Shown here piece by piece: positions 11,101 through 23,200 of a DNA stretch of 64,000 nucleotides. Below the pieces are notes generated by a model, which worked only from the letters and a program-made list of their open reading frames with translations, had not been told where the DNA came from and searched no databases. Source of the DNA: Zygaena filipendulae (lineage: Eukaryota; Arthropoda; Insecta; Lepidoptera; Zygaenidae); the NCBI GenBank assembly GCA_907165275.2, contig OU015663.1, forward strand, positions 1,500,501 through 1,564,500. Direction: 5' to 3'. Every line of letters starts with the position of its first letter. Position 1 is the first letter of the stretch. Position numbers and translations under genes: made by a program.

Positions 11101-12927
11101 CATTGGGTTGACCGAGATATACCTAAGGGACGACGGGGTGTGCAATCAACGGAAAAATAAAAAAGATATAAAGTATTCTCAGACGAAAAGTATTAAGAAA
11201 AACTAAAAACTGTTATACCTACATAAAGACTGAACATAGAGTTATGATTCAGGTTTTTTTCATTCGTAGATACAGCAGAACTCTATCCGAGATGCGCAAA
11301 AAGAAGAAGGAGGCTCAAGATTATCGCGACGGCATTTACAAGCAGCGGGAAGAGGTGAATTCCTTTTACTTCATTACAGCTAACTTACTAGGCAACTTTT
11401 TTCTTACCTGCCCCCCTAGCCAAATTGACATTCTACAATCGTTAACGCGTAGAAAAAGAAGTACCTAACGAGTCTTCATGTTGTACCGGGAGCGGGATAT
11501 CTAGTGATATGGCTCGACCGCCACCAAAGGGGAAGCTTCCCGCCGGGCGAGTGGTGCCCGAGGAATCGCGGCTCCGGCTGTAGACCGTCGGAGGTCGTAT
11601 ACAACGTGTTAATGAATTGACTGAAAACTAGAATCTAGTTTTCACGTGGTCAAGCACAACTGAAGTTTTGATTGGCTGACCGAGTGACGTCACGATTTGT
11701 TACAGTCGTTTTCTATGAATTAACGATTGTAGAATTTCAATTTGAATAGGGGGCAGGACGTGATCTCAAAATGGTGACCCAGGACAGAAAATACTACAAA
11801 AAGCTGTAATTCTGACATTAAAAGACACACTTCAATTTTATTTATATGTAGATAGATAGATAGATACAGACTAGGGCAGTGATGGGCAAAGTGCCTGGCA
11901 ACTCCGGCTCGCAGCGGTCCTTCGAAATGTATACTGTATAGTAATAAAATTTTGACGGTCATGCATATAGGTAAAGGAGCTCGCCAGACTAGTTAAGTCG
12001 CGTAGTCGCGGTACATTTTTTCTTTAATGGGCTATTTTTGACAAATTTTTTTTTAGTCCGTCTTGTAGATTAGATAATAAAAAATATTGGACACGTATTT
12101 TTTCTTTTTTTACGTAATCAAAAAATAACGGCGATACATTGAGTTGAAATTTCGCGTGACGTCACTAACTAGAGCAGTGTATGGCGGCTTGTAGCGGTAA
12201 GTGACGTCACGAGCCCCCACCCTAAACTTTAATGCGCTTTATCTCTGTGTATTTCTATTTATTTGAAAAATAAAAAAATACGGGTCTAATGATTTTTAGT
12301 TTTCTAAAAGACGGACTAATTAAAATTTTGATTTTTAAATCAAAATGGCCCTCCTTCCAAATTTCATAAACTTTTTGACACTTCACGAAGAAAGTTTGCC
12401 CACCACTGGGCTAGAGGATAGACCATGGCAAACGCGCTGACGGATTAATCTACCATAATCTCATCTCATCTCAATTATCATAAACATATACCTAGGGCTG
12501 TGCCTAGCGTGTTTTTTACGCTCTGAAGCAATGTAATCCACTTAAAAAAATAACTATACAACGTGTTAATGAATTAACTGGAAACCTGATACACCCAATT
12601 TAAAAAATGACATGGACTGTTAATAATGAAAAAATATAACCTATATTAAAACAATTTATTATTAAAACAATCGATTCGCTAGTCGATTCTGAGCAAACTG
12701 CTTTCTAGTTTTCAGTTAATTCATTAACACGTTGTATATTATTTGATTTGTCTGTAACATTGCCACTTGGGCACGTGCAGGCCGCGGTGGCCGCGAGCCG
12801 GGCGTGGCGCGCCCGGCAGGTGCCGCGCCGCAAGCCCGAGGAGTCGGACGACGCCAGCGACTGGGCCGCTTACAACGCGCACGCCGACAGACAGACGTTT
12901 ATCACCTCGCTCGACTATTACAATTGA
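5162..12927 (+). CDS. Coiled-coil protein with C-terminal DPY-30 motif, 9 exons, 609 aa, uncharacterised
   Basis: Inferred exons: 5162-5734, 6611-6790, 7624-7820, 8181-8317, 8533-8663, 9749-9992, 10521-10656, 11270-11354, 12781-12927. All borders are GT/AG and phases match to one 609-residue frame. Residues 1-350 are charged and helical, likely coiled coil, loosely like dynein regulatory complex subunit 9 (weak, by eye). The middle holds YxDxxGxxVY-type repeats (VYCQDEFGHQVYI, KYLYDAMGRYWVDELGAKVY). Exon 7 carries a DPY-30 helix pair ending NPIHYLAHRLLYHK; this motif is a dimer/docking helix that binds amphipathic anchor helices in SET1 complexes and in flagellar radial spokes. A basic tail ends LDYYN. 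A cilium or sperm axoneme role is a guess. Least certain: the exon 1 donor (GTTAGT at 5735), exon 4/5 borders and the exon 6 acceptor. Confidence 0.75.
6040..6239 (-). mobile_element. Lep1-like Helitron-type short element
   Basis: Starts CTAGCTGTTCCCCGCGGTTT and ends TTTATAATATTAGTTAGGA on the plus strand. Read on the minus strand, the element would begin near TCC/TCTATACTAATATT, carry a GC-rich hairpin near its 3' end and finish at CTAG, as in non-autonomous lepidopteran Helitrons. The family is inferred from memory of its sequence; an RTE-type tail is the alternative. It lies in intron 1 of the DPY-30 gene. Confidence 0.6.
6371..6560 (+). mobile_element. Lep1-like element, opposite orientation
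   Basis: Begins AATCTAATATATAAAATTCT and ends with the GC hairpin GGAACCGCGGGGCACAGCTAGT. It ends 50 bases before exon 2 of the DPY-30 gene, leaving only a short C-rich tract between element and acceptor. Confidence 0.6.
6829..7013. mobile_element. piggyBac-like MITE with TTAA target-site duplication
   Basis: The element is bounded by TTAA (6829-6832 and 7010-7013), with ends CCCTCA and TGTGGG. Other copies (42066-42193, 54788-54976, 17592-17745) show the fuller end TTAACCCACA...TGTGGGTTAA. TTAA duplication with a CCC/GGG terminus is the piggyBac signature. About 177 bp, non-coding, in intron 2 of the DPY-30 gene. Confidence 0.75.
7060..7485 (-). mobile_element. Two Lep1-like modules in tandem
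   Basis: A short module (TTCACCCGCGGTAATTTAGG, ending in AACAAACAAACAAACCC) is followed from about 7180 by a fuller one ending TTTCGCATTTATAATATTAG. Both are degenerate. Intron 2 of the DPY-30 gene. Confidence 0.5.
9232..9445 (-). mobile_element. Degenerate Lep1-like element
   Basis: CGATCCCGTGCGGTTTCAAC and AATTTCGGAGTTCCCGCGGA match the family hairpin end; the remainder has drifted. Intron 5 of the DPY-30 gene. Confidence 0.4.
10022..10216 (+). mobile_element. Lep1-like element
   Basis: Runs from TCTATACTAATATTTTAGAG to the hairpin end CCCGCGGGTAAAACCACGGG followed by GGAACAGCTAT. This is the cleanest plus-orientation copy and shows the TC start expected of Helitrons. Intron 6 of the DPY-30 gene. 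Confidence 0.6.
10839..11034 (-). mobile_element. Lep1-like element
   Basis: AGTTAGCTGTGACCCGCGGT at one end, CACATTTATAATATTAGTAG at the other. Intron 7 of the DPY-30 gene. Confidence 0.6.
11877..12408. mobile_element. hAT-like non-autonomous element with a nested MITE
   Basis: Ends are CAGTGATGGGCAAAGTGCC and AAGTTTGCCCACCACTG, an imperfect inverted repeat of the hAT type. The flanking 8-mers (gactaggg, ggctagag) agree at 6 of 8 positions, as an aged 8-bp duplication would. A second repeat sits inside at about 12026-12350. Intron 8 of the DPY-30 gene. Confidence 0.6.
12026..12350 (+). repeat. AGTCCGT-family MITE, nested copy
   Basis: Opens AATGGGCTATTTTTGACAAA, then AGTCCGTCTTGTAGATTAGA, and near the right end GACGGACTAATTAAAATTTT. 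The core carries GTGACGTCAC blocks. Same family as 12945-13211, 36226-36558, 36747-37077 and 54274-54554. Confidence 0.7.
12555..12738. mobile_element. MITE with TATACAACGTGTTAATGAAT inverted ends
   Basis: Left end TATACAACGTGTTAATGAAT is the reverse complement of the right end ATTCATTAACACGTTGTATA; length 184 bp. Related copies: 39393-39715 and 49857-50420; single-end fragments at about 11600 and 23262. I cannot assign a superfamily. It ends 42 bases before the last exon of the DPY-30 gene. Confidence 0.8.
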
Positions 12928-12944
12928 ATCATACATCATATTTC

Positions 12945-13211
12945 AATGGGCTATAAGATTATTTTTTTACTTTTAGCCCGTCCGTCGTGTAGATACATAA
13001 AACATATTAGACCTCAGACGAAATTTATTTCGTCTGAGTATTAGACATGTATTTTTTCTTTTTTTCACATAAGCAAAAAGTAACGGAGATACGTTGAGTC
13101 GAAACTTTAGTGCGCATTATCCAGGTATATTGAAAAACGTGTCCATTATTTTTTATTATCTAAATGACGGACTAAATAGAATTTAGAAAAAAAGTTGTCA
13201 AATAGCCTATT
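12945..13211 (+). repeat. AGTCCGT-family MITE in the DPY-30 gene 3' UTR
   Basis: Left end AATGGGCTATAAGATTATTT, right end TTGTCAAATAGCCTATT. It starts 17 bases past the stop codon at 12925-12927, so the 3' UTR is probably largely transposon-derived. Confidence 0.65.
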
Positions 13212-13213
13212 AA

Positions 13214-13482
13214 GGATGTTACGGAGCTTCCACTCCGAATGATAAGTCGGAACTTCCGACTAATAATCACACCTCCGATTCCGACACTTTTAAATCGGAG
13301 CTTTGTGCATATCGCGCGGGGAATTCCCCTCCCCACGTGCTCTCTGTCGTCGATTACCTGCTCTTTCATTAATCGCAATACTGTTGGTTTATGGATGACG
13401 ATTAACATCTCTTTTCTGTCATCACCTCCGATTTCGACAAAGACTCGAACTTCGGTTCCGATAGACTACCTCCGTAACATCC
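13214..13482. mobile_element. MITE with GGATGTTACGGAG inverted ends
   Basis: GGATGTTACGGAG at the left matches CTCCGTAACATCC at the right. The interior repeats short blocks such as TCCGATTCCGAC and TCGGAACTTCCGAC. It abuts the preceding MITE. Not coding. Confidence 0.7.
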
Positions 13483-13604
13483 CTAGTAAAAAAAAGCTGT
13501 TCCCACCGAATTCAGACAGAAACTTTTTATATTACGATGAATGTAACTTATCTCCTATTCTAAGACCTCAATTACTCACTCACCTCACTTACCAATGCAT
13601 CAAA

Positions 13605-13761
13605 TAGCTGTTCGCCACCGGTTTCACCCGAATAAATTTCGGTATTACCACAGGAACTCTTTGTTTCAATACGAAATGTATGTATATGTGCTCAGGGATA
13701 TTGTATAGCTTCATCTCAGTGAAAGAATTTTTAGAAGTGATTCTATAGTTTCAGAGATTAT
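13605..13761 (-). mobile_element. Degenerate Lep1-like element
   Basis: ATAGCTGTTCGCCACCGGTT and AATAAATTTCGGTATTACCA are drifted forms of the family hairpin end. Confidence 0.4.
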
Positions 13762-14220
13762 ACTCCAGTGTAGATTTATTTCATTAAGCAAATGAGCGCG
13801 TGTATACGTGTGTACACGCTTGTGAAATGAAACTTTTTTGGTACGAACTCTACTGCACCAGAAAAAGTTTCACATCAAAACGATCGAAAGGTCCTTCGAT
13901 CCGGATATGTATTTTTTAAATGCTAAATTCTGTGCAAGAGTTGTTTAAAATAATAATAATGGTTTGTAAAGGTACAGGTATTTATTTGTTGTTCAAGCGT
14001 CTACTATTACAATAAAAAAAAACAACCAGACATTAATCCTATATTATTCGTCTCTGATGGACATATAAAAGCCTTTCCAATTCAAAACCCACTGCCAATA
14101 AAATATTTGGTCTATTTCACAAATTGAAGCAAAACAAATATTATCATAATATGTAATTATTACAATTATTTAAATCTAGTTAAATATAAACCTAAATAGC
14201 TTTATATAGAAAAACAAAGA

Positions 14221-14655
14221 TGGAGCTGACGCGAATATGTTTCGACGAAAATGTTTTGCCAACTTTGCAAAATTTACAATTAAAAGAACCTAATCTATGG
14301 CAATGGGCCGGAAAGGGAAGCGAAAACACTTAGGGAAAGAAATACAAGCATATATTTTTGATGGAAGCAAACTGTAAGTGAAACTGAAATAATTTCATTT
14401 CGGAGTTTTAAAAAACTATGTAGACATTTTCTTTATTTACAGTTATAATTTTTAGATGCAACCATCAATAATAGTCTTGTTCTACAGTCACTATTAGTAC
14501 CTACTACATGGATTTTTTAATGAATTATGTTACACAATATATATTGTATTGTTTTAGCTTATTCTCCCACGCCACGTCGGCAAGACTGCACTGCAATGCT
14601 TTGTGTACATTTAAAGACTTATCGGACGTGCCTTATAACGGTATAATTTACAGGT
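14221..14655 (+). pseudogene. Possible gene remnant or short unrecognised gene
   Basis: An ATG at 14221 opens 38 codons (starts MELTRICFDENVL) ending at a TAG near 14335. A second frame, shifted by one base, reads GKEIQAYIFDGSKL up to a GTAAGT donor at about 14374. It joins in phase to an exon after TTGTTTTAG at about 14558 reading LFSHATSARLHCNALCTFKD and ending at CAG|GTAAAA (14654). The two parts look like exons of one broken gene, but the frame change, the absence of further exons and my failure to recognise the product keep this weak. It could also be chance. Confidence 0.3.
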
Positions 14656-14678
14656 AAAACAACTCATTTGTTGGTATT

Positions 14679-15014
14679 ACCAAAGAATAGAGATTATACA
14701 AAGAAGCGACACTCAACGCCTCCTCATACCCCGCGAAAATGACCTTAGTAAAGACCGAGGACAGTTTGTCACATGTAGAATCTACATGAGACAATTATTC
14801 ACTGATAGCTGACAGTTACTGTCAGCTCGCTGTCGACACGTGTACACGTGTTGAAGAAGTAGATGAAGAGATTTTTATTATTAAGAAACATCGTCATTGG
14901 CAAATTATAGACGCCATTATTAAAGAAGAAGAAGGTACAAGCCGGCCCGTCTTTACTTGTGGAAAAGTACTTGAATCAGTTCATTTGTATGGAGTGTCAC
15001 CGGACTGATATTAC
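14679..15014. repeat. Dispersed repeat, copy 1, with 83-bp extra segment
   Basis: Matches 17803-18085 over its length, from ACCAAAGAATAGAGATTATA to GTATGGAGTGTCACCGG. The ends AGCGACACTC and GAGTGTCGCT (copy 2) are inverted. Relative to copy 2 it carries about 83 extra bases at 14854-14936, between CGTGTACACGTG and GTACAAGCC. Those bases read EEIFIIKKHRHWQIIDAIIK in one frame. Confidence 0.65.
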
Positions 15015-17239
15015 ATCCATGGCATGTCCGAATTTTGATATGAAATTACAACTTACAAAGGTTCGCCTTTAGATGTACGCACGCGCATTTATAATGGTAA
15101 TTGAGAAGTCATTCCTTCTGAGGATGGGCTGTGATACCAATCGTGTGTCGACATTTGGATGCATACACTGACGTACAGTCTTGCGTGTCAGGGAGATAAT
15201 TATATCAATCCGAATAATAGTCAGTAATCTTTTTTTAACTATGTACTTATAGTAACAATCTAATGAACGCGCGAACAGGTACAAAAGTATTTCACATTTT
15301 TTCTCTTCTATATACAAGAGGAAAAGAAATCAACTTTATCATTCCAAAATATAAGGAGATTTTAATTATTTTTTTTTTTCATTAATATTTGGTAAAAGTT
15401 TTAAATTTCTATTAGGTATTATATTTATTTATCAATCATTATATTATATCAATACAATGAAAAAGAAGTATTGCTATTACTATTCTTGCCAACAATTTTA
15501 TTAGAATACATTTTGTACGGCTATATGTGTAGTCTAGATATTTAGATATATTGAATTGTGTTTGTCTCTTTTTCTTGTGTGTTGTGCTGAAATAAATGTA
15601 TTTTCTTTCTTTCTTTCTTTCTTCTAATTACAATCATCATCATCAATAACATTAGTTTTCTAAGTACAAAGCAAATAGAAGGCCAAATATATATTTTATC
15701 GTAAATTTTATTTAGAAACTACATACATACAACTAATTTTGCTCGGGCAAAAACTCAACAGACCGTATTAAATCATAGACGCAAAAGAAAACTAATTTAA
15801 AAAAAAAAGAACCAATCATTATTTCCTAATCCCGGTGAAGGTTTTATTTTAACTACATTATTGTTTATTAAAATCGTTTTGTATTACTAACATTTACTTC
15901 GACGTTTTGGACAATGACTATAATAATATTAAGTAGGGAAGTCAATATGTACAAAAAAGATACTGGGCGTGTACAACAGACTAACAAGTAATTATTTAAG
16001 TTTCTATTTTATGTCATAGTATCAATTATATCATACAGATAATTATGTAATTTAGGCTTCGATATGAAAATTAAAATTATATTTTATTACTATTTCTATC
16101 GAATATGTATTCCAAAGACAAATAATATTATTCAACACAGACTATTAATATTTAAATGTGACTGGCCAAAATAATCGGTCCATAGACAATATTATTATTA
16201 TTATTAACAGACGGCACAAAACAGAAAAGTATTCAATGAGTCTGACTAAATTGTATTTCTACATTTAACGTACAATACATATTTACTATTACACTTTATA
16301 TATTTTTAATTTAATTATAATTTTGAGTGGCAAAATAATTTCATAGACAATAGTTTTGTTTTCCGAATTTTTCCCGATGCGAAGGTGTTTAATTTATGAA
16401 GTTTATTGGTGCCACAAAACTTTATTTAGTAATTACTTTACCCGCAAACCAATTGGGATAAAAACGCGTAGATGTTAATAAAGAAAATCTGAATAAAGAA
16501 AAGTTTTGGCTTTCAATTCAATAGTTGCCAAACCACAGCTAACAGAGTGGTAATACTATAATACAGATTAAATATAATGGATGTTAAATAATGCGATTTT
16601 TAGACTCACTTGATCGAATTCTCGCCAATCGTGATGACATATTCACTGCTTGTCAGTGATGGTTTTGATATTTTACCTTAGGTATAGGTAGATAGGGCTT
16701 TAAACAAATCTTGCTATCTCATAAAAAACTGACCACTTAAGATTGCTTAGATATGCATTATAAAGCATCCAAAACATTATAATATTTTTTGATGTGTATC
16801 CATTAGTCAAGTGTCAGTCAGTAGACGTCAGACATTTTGAAGTGCAATAGTGAATTTCTCCAAAAACCATACATTTTTTTTTCTTAATTTTATCACACAG
16901 AGCCCAGTGTTGCCAGAGTGGTCATAATAAAAAGCAATGTGTCTGCAATTCCATTCGATTTGTACTACTAAATGGTATTCAACTAAGACGAGCCATGGCG
17001 CACCTACCCCCACGCACGCCTCATGTTTTCATCCAAACTATAACAAAACCCGCAACAACGTGAAATTAAAAAAAAAACTTCACTGTATAAGATAGTCAAT
17101 ATACAGCGTGTATAATATTATTATATAAAAAAAAATTAAAATAGAACACCTATACAAATCTGCGTACCGGCGTGACGCGTGGCGTACGCTCTCGTGTGTG
17201 GGTGGCGTTACGTGACGCGACGGGGGCGCGCGACGGTGT
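15015..17239. other. AT-rich spacer between convergent genes
   Basis: No exon is supported. It holds a (TTTC)n tract at 15603-15623, a TGCTGAAATAAATGTATTTT stretch just before it that resembles a retroposon tail, and long AT-rich sequence. The right part should include the 3' UTR of the phosphatase gene that ends at 17240. Confidence 0.5.
15603..15623. repeat. (TTTC)n microsatellite
   Basis: Perfect tetranucleotide run of about five copies, preceded by AATAAA, consistent with the tail of a reverse-transcribed element. Confidence 0.85.
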
Positions 17240-20200
17240 TCAGTTGGACGCGAACTCGGGCGGGTCCGCCTGGCAGTCGAACGTCTCCGAGCTGTCCGGG
17301 TGGTCCGGGTAGAACTCCCTATATATCTTGTCCAACAGCGATTGCCTGGAACGCGAGGAATGGACAAAAATACGGTTACAATAGTTGTTAGTTATAACGC
17401 CTATGACACTATAGAAGCAAATTGATTCAACCCCCCACTACTACTGCGGCCGGGGCGCGGCGAGCGGCGGGGGGAGGTGTGACATATTGAGGCGGAAACA
17501 TACTGACGTATCGTGTTGTGTTGGTTAGAGTCGCACCACAACAGAACGCGCCACAACACAACACACAAATATGTCTCTAACCATACTAAATGTAAGGGAA
17601 CGTTTAGGGAACGTTTTTTAATTATGTGTTTACCTTATTACATTGCTTAAATATGTAACTAAATATTTAACATAAAAATGTTGACACAAAATGGCGCCAT
17701 ACTTTTAAAACACGATTTACTCAAAGTTTCTCCAGTGTGGGTTAACACACTATTGCTTATCTATGTCCAAGTATGTATCCGCCTTTATTCAAGTTGATGT
17801 TGACCAAAGAATAAAGATTATATAAAGAAGCGACATTCTCCGCCTAGCACCAATTTCATGCCTCCTCATACCACGCGAAAGGGTTTGGAAATTCGCTAGG
17901 AAAGTTTGACACAATATGTAGAACCTACATGTGACAATTTCACTGACAGTTACTGTCAGCTCGCTGTCAACCTTATGACACACGCGCACAACACGTGTAC
18001 ACGTGTACAAGCCCGTCATCTTTACGTCTTGTGGGAAAGTACTTGAATCAGTTCATTTGTATGGAGTGTCGCTGGGCTGATATTGTCCGACAGCAGCGAC
18101 AGCCCACGCCGCTATCGCCTCCGGGCTCGCCGCTGCAACGCGGCTGAGACCGAGCGAACGAGAGATGTTTCGGATAACCAATCAGATCGCTTTACCTCCA
18201 TATCTCGGTGGGAGCTTCGGTGGAAATGGATCAAGCGGAGAGGAGAGGGGATGCCCTTTTTCTAAAGAAATTTTTGCCGTGTCGTGGCGTGACAGAGCGG
18301 TGCTGCCTTATCCCCGCACCTCGCACACCCGAAAGCTCTCACAGGCCACTGCTCACATCTCCTCTCTGCTATGGTGGAAATAACCTGCCAGCTTCGCAGC
18401 ACATTTCCTCTCCTCTCTGCTTTGGTGGATACTGGGCCTAAGGGGGCTGGGGTTCGGTACTCACTTGGCGGCGAGCCCGCCGCCGGGCGGCAGGCCGGGT
18501 ATGTTCTCCTGCGCCATCTGCTTCAGCACCCAGGAGAAGTGGCACGCGGCGTCCTCGCGCTCGTCGCTGCCCGCGTTCTGCTCGATCAGCGCTGCGCGGA
18601 CAAAAGACACGCACTATTAGCCCTCCGAGCGCACACCACTTGGATTTATTTATTTACTAGCTGTCCCCCGCGATTTCATCCGCGGTAATTTCGGAGTTCC
18701 CGCGGAGGTTGCGGGAAAAAAGTACTCTATGTCCTTCAGTTCCCGAGGGAATTCCGGGATAAAAACTATCCTATCTTTTAAGTTGGACCATATTATAATT
18801 TTATCAAAATCCGTTCAGTGTTTCGGAGTCCATCGCGGACAAACAACGTGACACGTGATTTATATATATTAGATTTAACAACTAGCTGACCCCCGCGGTT
18901 TCACCCGCGGTAATTTCAGAGTACTTGCGGGAATTCTAGAGTAAAAAGTGCCCTCTATGTCACTCAGGATCACTTTGAATTCCTTTTTCAAAATCGGTTC
19001 AATAGATCCAGAGATAGCTGTTCCCCCGTGGTTTTACCCGCGGGAAATTCTTCCGAGGGAATTCCGGGATAAAAAGTACCTTGAAACTCAAAGTCACTGT
19101 AGCTTCTTATAAGTGAAAGAATTTTCAAAATCGGCTCAGTAGATCCAGAGATAGCTGTTTTCCCGTGGTTTTACCTGCGGAAAATTTAGAGTTCCCGCGG
19201 GAATTCTGGAATAAAAAGTACCCTATGACACTCAGGATCACTGTAACTTCCTATAACTGATTTTGAAAAAGTAGATCCAAAGATTACCCCCTACAACGTC
19301 ATAAACTCACAAACTTTTGCTCTTTATAATATACGTATTAGTATAGATTAATGCACACAAGGACTTCATAAAAAGGAAAGAAAGTATAAAAGTAACATGT
19401 ACAAGGGTCATGCTAATTCCATGTGGAATTTCTTCCAGCAGACCCGCAACAGGAAAAGAGATAAGAATAGGCTGATCTGGTGTGCTTCAGTTCGATAGGT
19501 AGATACAATAATAATATACATACAAAATACATACAATAATAACATACATACAAAAAGAGTTTACTAGCTGTCGGAGATCCCGCGGGAACTAGTGTCTATC
19601 GGCCGCACTGAAGAGTAGTTTTAATGATACTTAATTTTAAGTAAGAGACGGTCGTTAAATTGATGTTAATTGGCATTTCGCTAAATAAGTTAAATTTAGT
19701 TTAATACTAATTAACATTAATGTAATGAACCTCCCTGAGTGCGGCAGTTTTATTTTTAAAATCTTAGGTAACTTAAAATTAAGTAATCATCATTAAAACG
19801 ACTCTAAGTGCGGCCGTAAGCGTATTAAGTTTGAGTAGAGTTTATAAGAGGTATAAATACAAGCCGTAAACATAGGTTGAACATAAATATATATAACTTG
19901 GTTTTATATCAGAAAGATTTATTCACGCATGCTATTTTCACGGTCTCCCATTAGTTAATTTGTCTAAACCTATTCCGTTTTTTATTTTCTAAGGTTGAAT
20001 TGTGACAGCACTAACGACTATTTTTATCATGTACTAGCTGAAGCCCGCAGGTTCACTTGAGTATTTTGGTAGTCCGGTATTTTTTCGGTATTATAACTAT
20101 TATTATCATTATATATGGTACTATATCCTTTAATGTAGTTTCATATGAAATAACTATGTTAGTCTATCTATCTATTTACTGTTTATTCTACTTATTTTTA

Positions 20201-23200
20201 ATAGTGTATTATGTCACTAATTTGTTTCTTATTATTAAATCATTGTCATACATTAAAAAAAATTGTCTTTTTGTTAACCTGTCTAACCTAACGTATATAC
20301 ACTTTTACATGTGTCGGCGAGAGGGTAGTTTCATTAAAAATAACTGTTGTTTCCCGCCGGCGAATAGCGGTTGTAGAAAGTTCGTTCCCCCGCTCCACTC
20401 CATTGCCCGACTCGTCTTTGTTAGAACTTGATATAAACTGCGGGTATGCGTAAGCGACGATTCATTGTTATTTTGTGTTCGGTTCAGTGCAGTTATAGTG
20501 TCGTATCAAGTGATTACGTGGCTATAGTGATTACGTGTGCTGTGTCATCTAATTGTTTCCAGAGGTTTGCTTAAGTCGGGAGCACGGGCAGTGGAGGTGA
20601 GCGTTCATGCATTGTAAAGGGGCCCCATTAAACCTACACCTGGGTCGCAAGTCCCAGGCACTGCTCCGTGTTCCCTACGGATATCTGGTATGGTGTACAA
20701 CTTCTAACTATGTTGTTGCGATTAATTGTAATAGTTTCTAGTTCGTTCTAGATGTGTCACTCAGCAAATAGTTTCGGTCATACCTACCCCTACCTTCAGT
20801 TATATTGTGTTATGTTATCATCATCAGTTAGTCAGCTATCATTACAATAGCAGATAACTATCTGCTGTTATCTGCTACTATGTTCCTTCTTAGTATCCTA
20901 CACATGCATTTGTTGCTGTTAATACAAACAAACAAACAATTTTGCTATAAATATCATACTATTTATGTAGTTACGGAACGACGACGTGAAAGCAGACATA
21001 CACACTTTTTTATTTAGGTAATATGTATAGAATATTCGAATAAGTGTCGCCGAATCACGCAACCTCCAGCTTGTGTATAGACTTTGCACGAGTGGAACGA
21101 TGCGATGGATATTATATTATGTTTCTATAGTACTATATTATCTGTGGTTTCATGGATCGTCATTTTTGCTATATTCGCACGCGAAGGTTGTATTGAAGGT
21201 GATTTCTAAGATTTCACTATCACTAGGAGCCTACCCTAACCAAGTTTGTAGAAATTACATTTATAAACTCAAAAACAACCAACATAAAAAATTATTTCAG
21301 GAACACTGTAGCTGCCTATAAGCAGCGTTCCTGAGTGACATAAAATACTTTTTATCCCAGAATTCTCACGGGAACTCCCAAAATTAGCGCGAGTAAAACC
21401 GTGGGGATCGACTAGTTATTAACTAAATTTGTTCTAACAAGTTCACCTTAGGTACTATCTATCTATTTAAATCCTGAATAGTATGTAAATATATAACTCT
21501 ACCATATTATATTTCATTAAGTCAGATAGGTACGAATTTCTTTGTCCCCGAGTATATTTATCTTATGTTGAAAAAAAAAAAAACAAGTGACAAATCAATA
21601 CTGCAACAACTGAACAAAAGTAGATTACCGGCACATTACATAATTACTATGGCTTCGAATACATGGATGCGTGGAAATTCAGTCGCACTCACTAACTGGA
21701 GGAATTCACGCACATTCATTGCTTTAACCCTTCATAAAAAAAAGTAATTTAACTTAAATAACTTTTTAAGTTTCAAGTTTCTTCTTATTTTTTTTTTTAA
21801 TCTAATCTTTGGAAAACGCTCACGATTCGAGAGCTATTAAGGACTAAAGCAATGAAACTGCCCATTTTTTGTCAATAATAATTCTTTAATTCAATAAACA
21901 TTCCTTGTTAACAAATTGTAAAAGGGATTTTTTTTCATTTAGTCGCTTTTTTAATATAAGATTGGAAAAGGTATTGAATGGGGGGAGAAAAAGTTAAATT
22001 CTTTAAGGGGAATCACAATACAATAAGTAGGTACATTAATATTGAACTACAAATTAGCTAATCAGACAGTTAAGTTATTAAGTAAGTACATAATTATATT
22101 ACAATATTAGAGTTAATTGGTTTGTCAATTTTACAAACGTAAAAACGTTGCATGCGTATGTTATTTCTATATAATATCTATAAATAAATACATTTTACCT
22201 ATATTTCTAGCCTTACACAAGGCTAAAGGAACTATAAATATGTAAAAGGAGCGATACTAGCCGCTTCGCGGTCTCTAAGTTTGAAAATTTCTAAAATATA
22301 TTAATTAATTATAATTAATTTCGGTGCGGATATGCCGAGGATTTTAAATTTGATTAAGAGAGGGATAGACAGGATCAGTCCCACAGTCAGCTAAATTATA
22401 GTAACACATTTTCTCCAGCACGCATTTTCCAAAATAATTGATAAAATCATTATTGCGACATCTTAAGGCGCTATGTGGAAAAAAAAATAGTTTAAAGAAT
22501 TATAAGGTAATAATTCTACATGATTGGTTAGCTGTAGCGGTAGTAGTTCGATTGTCGTATTTTAAATAGGATAACGATAATTCTTCCTTATAGAAAAAAT
22601 GTTCAAAGCATTTCTGTTTTTATCGTTCAATACCTAACTTATAAACAGAGGTTTTACAGGCATTTGAGACTGGATTTAATAATTTAAAAAGGGATACATA
22701 TTAACAGAAAAAAATATATTTTCAAAGCTGACTTTAGTCAAATAGTTTGGTTACAATGTTTGTTTTTGAGTTTATTTCGTCTTATTTCGTCGTGTGTGCA
22801 AATAGAAAACACATTACGCTATTAGATATATCACTTGCCTTCTCATCATTTAATTATTTTTCGACATAGCACCTTAATTCCAAATGTTATACGATTGTCT
22901 TTTAAATAGGTTTGTTTCGAGAACGTGGTTTGTGGGGATACAAAAAAAAATATATCTGGTTTTTAACCAGTTTGAAAGCTAGTAGTGGTAGCTGTACTAT
23001 TTGTTGTACTCTTTACTGACAATATAATCAAAAAGCTTACATTTTGTCTATACAATATGTTTATCAGTAATGTTATATACATACAAGTTCTTTGGGGTAT
23101 TAGCTGTGTTTAAATTATTTAAATATCTATTGAGACTATTTTACAAACTATTATTTAAACATAAGGTGTAAGGTTTTTTTTTCATTTTGGTCACGTTACG

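Noticed and set aside
20057..20431. 124-codon hydrophobic frame, possible membrane protein
   Set aside because: Composition follows T-rich DNA; no motif, no splice or start context, within a phosphatase intron.
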